From positions 1 through 46,683 of the forward strand of contig CAMNHK010000009.1 in NCBI GenBank assembly GCA_946539445.1: DNA of 46,683 nucleotides, written 5' to 3'. Every line of letters begins with the position of its first letter. Position 1 is the first letter of the stretch. The translations under genes and the position numbers were made by a program. Below, one piece after another: positions 45,099 through 46,683 of this stretch. The stretch comes from an uncultured Caryophanales bacterium (lineage in GTDB: Bacteria > Bacillota_I > Bacilli_A > RF39 > UBA660). Below the pieces are notes generated by a model, which ran no database searches, had not been told where the DNA came from, and worked only from the letters and a program-made list of their open reading frames with translations.

Positions 45099-46683
45099 GT
45101 GTCATATAAGATTGTAAAAAGTGGTGACCATAGAGAAAGACGTAATTTCTCTAGAATTCGAAATACTTATGAGTTAAAAGACTTATTAGAAATTCAAAAA
45201 AAATCCTATAATTGGTTTATTGAAACAGGTATCAAAGAAGTATTTGAAGATTTATTTCCAGTAGAAAATTTCTCTGGAACTTTATCACTTGAATTTGGAG
45301 ATTATCATTTTGATGAACCAAAATATTCTATTAAAGAAAGCAAAGACCGTGAAACTACTTATTCTGCACCTTTAAGAGTAGAAGTTCGCTTATTTAATAG
45401 AGAAACAGGAGAAGTAAAAGAACAAGAAATATTTATGGGTGATATGCCTATTATGACGGATAGTGGTACTTTCGTTATTAATGGTGCTGAGCGTGTTATT
45501 GTTTCGCAATTAGTTCGTTCTCCTAGTGTTTATTTTAACCGTGAAATTGATAAAAATGGTAGAGAGTTGATTACAAATCAAATTATTCCAAATCGTGGTA
45601 CATGGTTAGAGTTTGAAGTAGATGCGAGAGATGTTTTGTATGTTCGTATTGATCGTACTAGAAAAGTTCCAATTACTACATTACTTAGAGCTTTTGGATT
45701 GTCTAGTGATGATGAAATTCTTAAATTGTTTGGAGAAGATGACTATTTAAAGAATACAATAGCAAAAGATTCTACGAAAAATACCGATGAAGCTTTAATT
45801 GAAATTTACGAAAAATTAAGACCAGGAGAGCCTGCTACTTTAGATTCTTCTAAAAACCAAATTATTACACGATTCTTTGATGAATTCCGTTATGATTTAT
45901 CAAAAGTAGGACGTTATAAATTTAATCGTAAATTAAATGTTAATGATCGTTTATTGAATCAAACTCTTGCTGAAGATATTACAATGGATGGTAAAGTTGT
46001 TCTTGAAAAAGGAACTGTTATTACAAAAGCTAATATTAATGAATTAAATGAAGCTTTAAAGGCTGGTTTCGGTGTAGAAGATGCCAAGATTAATGAAGAG
46101 TTAGATTCTTTTGGAAAAGTACAAATTGTTAAAGTTTGTGATCCAAGTGATAAGAAAAAGAAATTAGTTGTAATCGGAAATGATCAAAATATTGATATTA
46201 AGAGATTAACCATTTCAGATGTTTATGCTGCTGTTTCTTATTATTTAAATTTACTTCATGGTGTTGGTAATTATGATGAAATCGATCATTTAGGAAACAG
46301 ACGTATTCGTCAAGTTGGAGAATTGTTACAAAACCAATTTAGAATTGGTGTATCTAGAATGGAAAGAGTTATTCGTGAGAGAATGACTACCCAAGAGATG
46401 GAAGAAGTTACTCCTAAGACTTTAATTAATATTCGTCCAGTTACAGCTGCAATGAAAGAATTCTTTGGATCTTCTCAATTATCTCAGTTCATGGATCAAA
46501 CTAACCCAATCGCAGAACTTACTAATAAACGTCGTTTATCTGCTTTAGGACCAGGTGGATTATCAAGAGATAGAGCTGGTGTAGAAGTACGTGACGTTAA
46601 TGTTTCTCACTATGGTAGAATTTGTCCAATTGAGTCTCCAGAAGGACCAAATATCGGACTTATTACTTCTTTAGCAAGTTATG
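45099..46683 (+). CDS. rpoB: RNA polymerase beta subunit (5' part)
   Basis: The first 528 residues; the gene runs off the window. The start is GTG at 45099, with GGGGTG upstream. The sequence begins [20 protein letters not shown] and contains [22 protein letters not shown] and the rifampicin region [20 protein letters not shown]. At the position of E. coli His526 there is Asn (residue 476, AAT at 46524-46526); Ser531-equivalent is kept. Asn at this site is known from naturally rifampicin-resistant Mollicutes. The dense AT-rich coding style matches the rest of the window. Confidence 0.97.
   Translation, partial: MSYKIVKSGDHRERRNFSRIRNTYELKDLLEIQKKSYNWFIETGIKEVFEDLFPVENFSGTLSLEFGDYHFDEPKYSIKESKDRETTYSAPLRVEVRLFNRETGEVKEQEIFMGDMPIMTDSGTFVINGAERVIVSQLVRSPSVYFNREIDKNGRELITNQIIPNRGTWLEFEVDARDVLYVRIDRTRKVPITTLLRAFGLSSDDEILKLFGEDDYLKNTIAKDSTKNTDEALIEIYEKLRPGEPATLDSSKNQIITRFFDEFRYDLSKVGRYKFNRKLNVNDRLLNQTLAEDITMDGKVVLEKGTVITKANINELNEALKAGFGVEDAKINEELDSFGKVQIVKVCDPSDKKKKLVVIGNDQNIDIKRLTISDVYAAVSYYLNLLHGVGNYDEIDHLGNRRIRQVGELLQNQFRIGVSRMERVIRERMTTQEMEEVTPKTLINIRPVTAAMKEFFGSSQLSQFMDQTNPIAELTNKRRLSALGPGGLSRDRAGVEVRDVNVSHYGRICPIESPEGPNIGLITSLASY

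Noticed and set aside
1..46683. Genetic code 4 (UGA = Trp)
   Set aside because: UGA ends rsmI, dusB, yabG and others at the expected length, and Trp is encoded by UGG.

Overview
This window is AT-rich bacterial chromosome with an almost unbroken run of housekeeping genes, nearly all on the + strand. The gene order (SRP RNA/tadA, dnaX, ybaB, recR, bofA, holB, ricT, trmN6-like, rsmI, pth, mfd, metG, tatD, rsmA, yabG, veg, spoVG, yabP, yabQ, divIC, tilS, ftsH, dusB, lysS, clpC-like, cysS, mrnC, rlmB, sigH, secE, nusG, rplKAJL, ybxB/rsmC-like, rpoB) follows the origin-proximal region of Bacillus subtilis, but many intervening genes are missing. UGA is a normal stop (rsmI, dusB, yabG), so the code is not the Mycoplasma/Spiroplasma one. 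RpoB nevertheless carries the Asn that Mollicutes have at the rifampicin-critical position E. coli 526. The best reading is an uncultured, gut-type member of the Bacilli near the Mollicutes that keeps sporulation genes (bofA, yabG, yabP, yabQ, spoVG, sigH).

Layout. 1-7400: SRP RNA, tadA, then a tightly coupled dnaX-to-pth run. 7394-11406: mfd and an unknown helical protein. 11408-13223: a Met T-box and metG. 13252-15943: tatD, then an accessory block of two paralogous membrane-anchored proteins and a SipW-type signal peptidase. 15969-22550: rsmA, sporulation genes, divIC, tilS and ftsH. 22580-25525 (minus strand): a 981-residue protein with an alpha/beta-hydrolase head and a long helical tail, the only minus-strand gene. 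25672-34992: mscL, dusB-RDD-lysS, a WG-repeat-like membrane protein, a transporter with a histone-H1-like loop, and a ClpC relative whose second ATPase looks inactive. 35041-39546: cysS, mrnC, rlmB, sigH, a kinase-lobe-like tail-anchored protein and a CPBP protease. 39637-42923: secE, nusG and rplK/A/J/L with several RNA leaders. 42924-43680 has no protein gene but holds two complete promoter-RNA-terminator units, the best candidates for undescribed biology. 43681-46683: two small helical proteins (one WXG100-like), an rsmC-like gene behind an attenuator, and the 5' part of rpoB.

How the parts work together. Most genes serve DNA replication and repair, tRNA/rRNA modification, aminoacylation and the transcription/translation core. 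Punctuation is very compact: an intrinsic terminator is often followed within a few bases by a -10 box (often TGnTATAAT), then a Shine-Dalgarno of the GGAGG or AGGTGAT type 10-20 nt further on. Three sporulation genes (bofA, yabG, yabP) share a CATAT box exactly 24 nt before their start codons, suggesting common mother-cell sigma control. The accessory genes (surface block with SipW, hydrolase/helical giant, WXG-like pair, degenerate ClpC, kinase relic) all sit between core genes rather than in a separate island.
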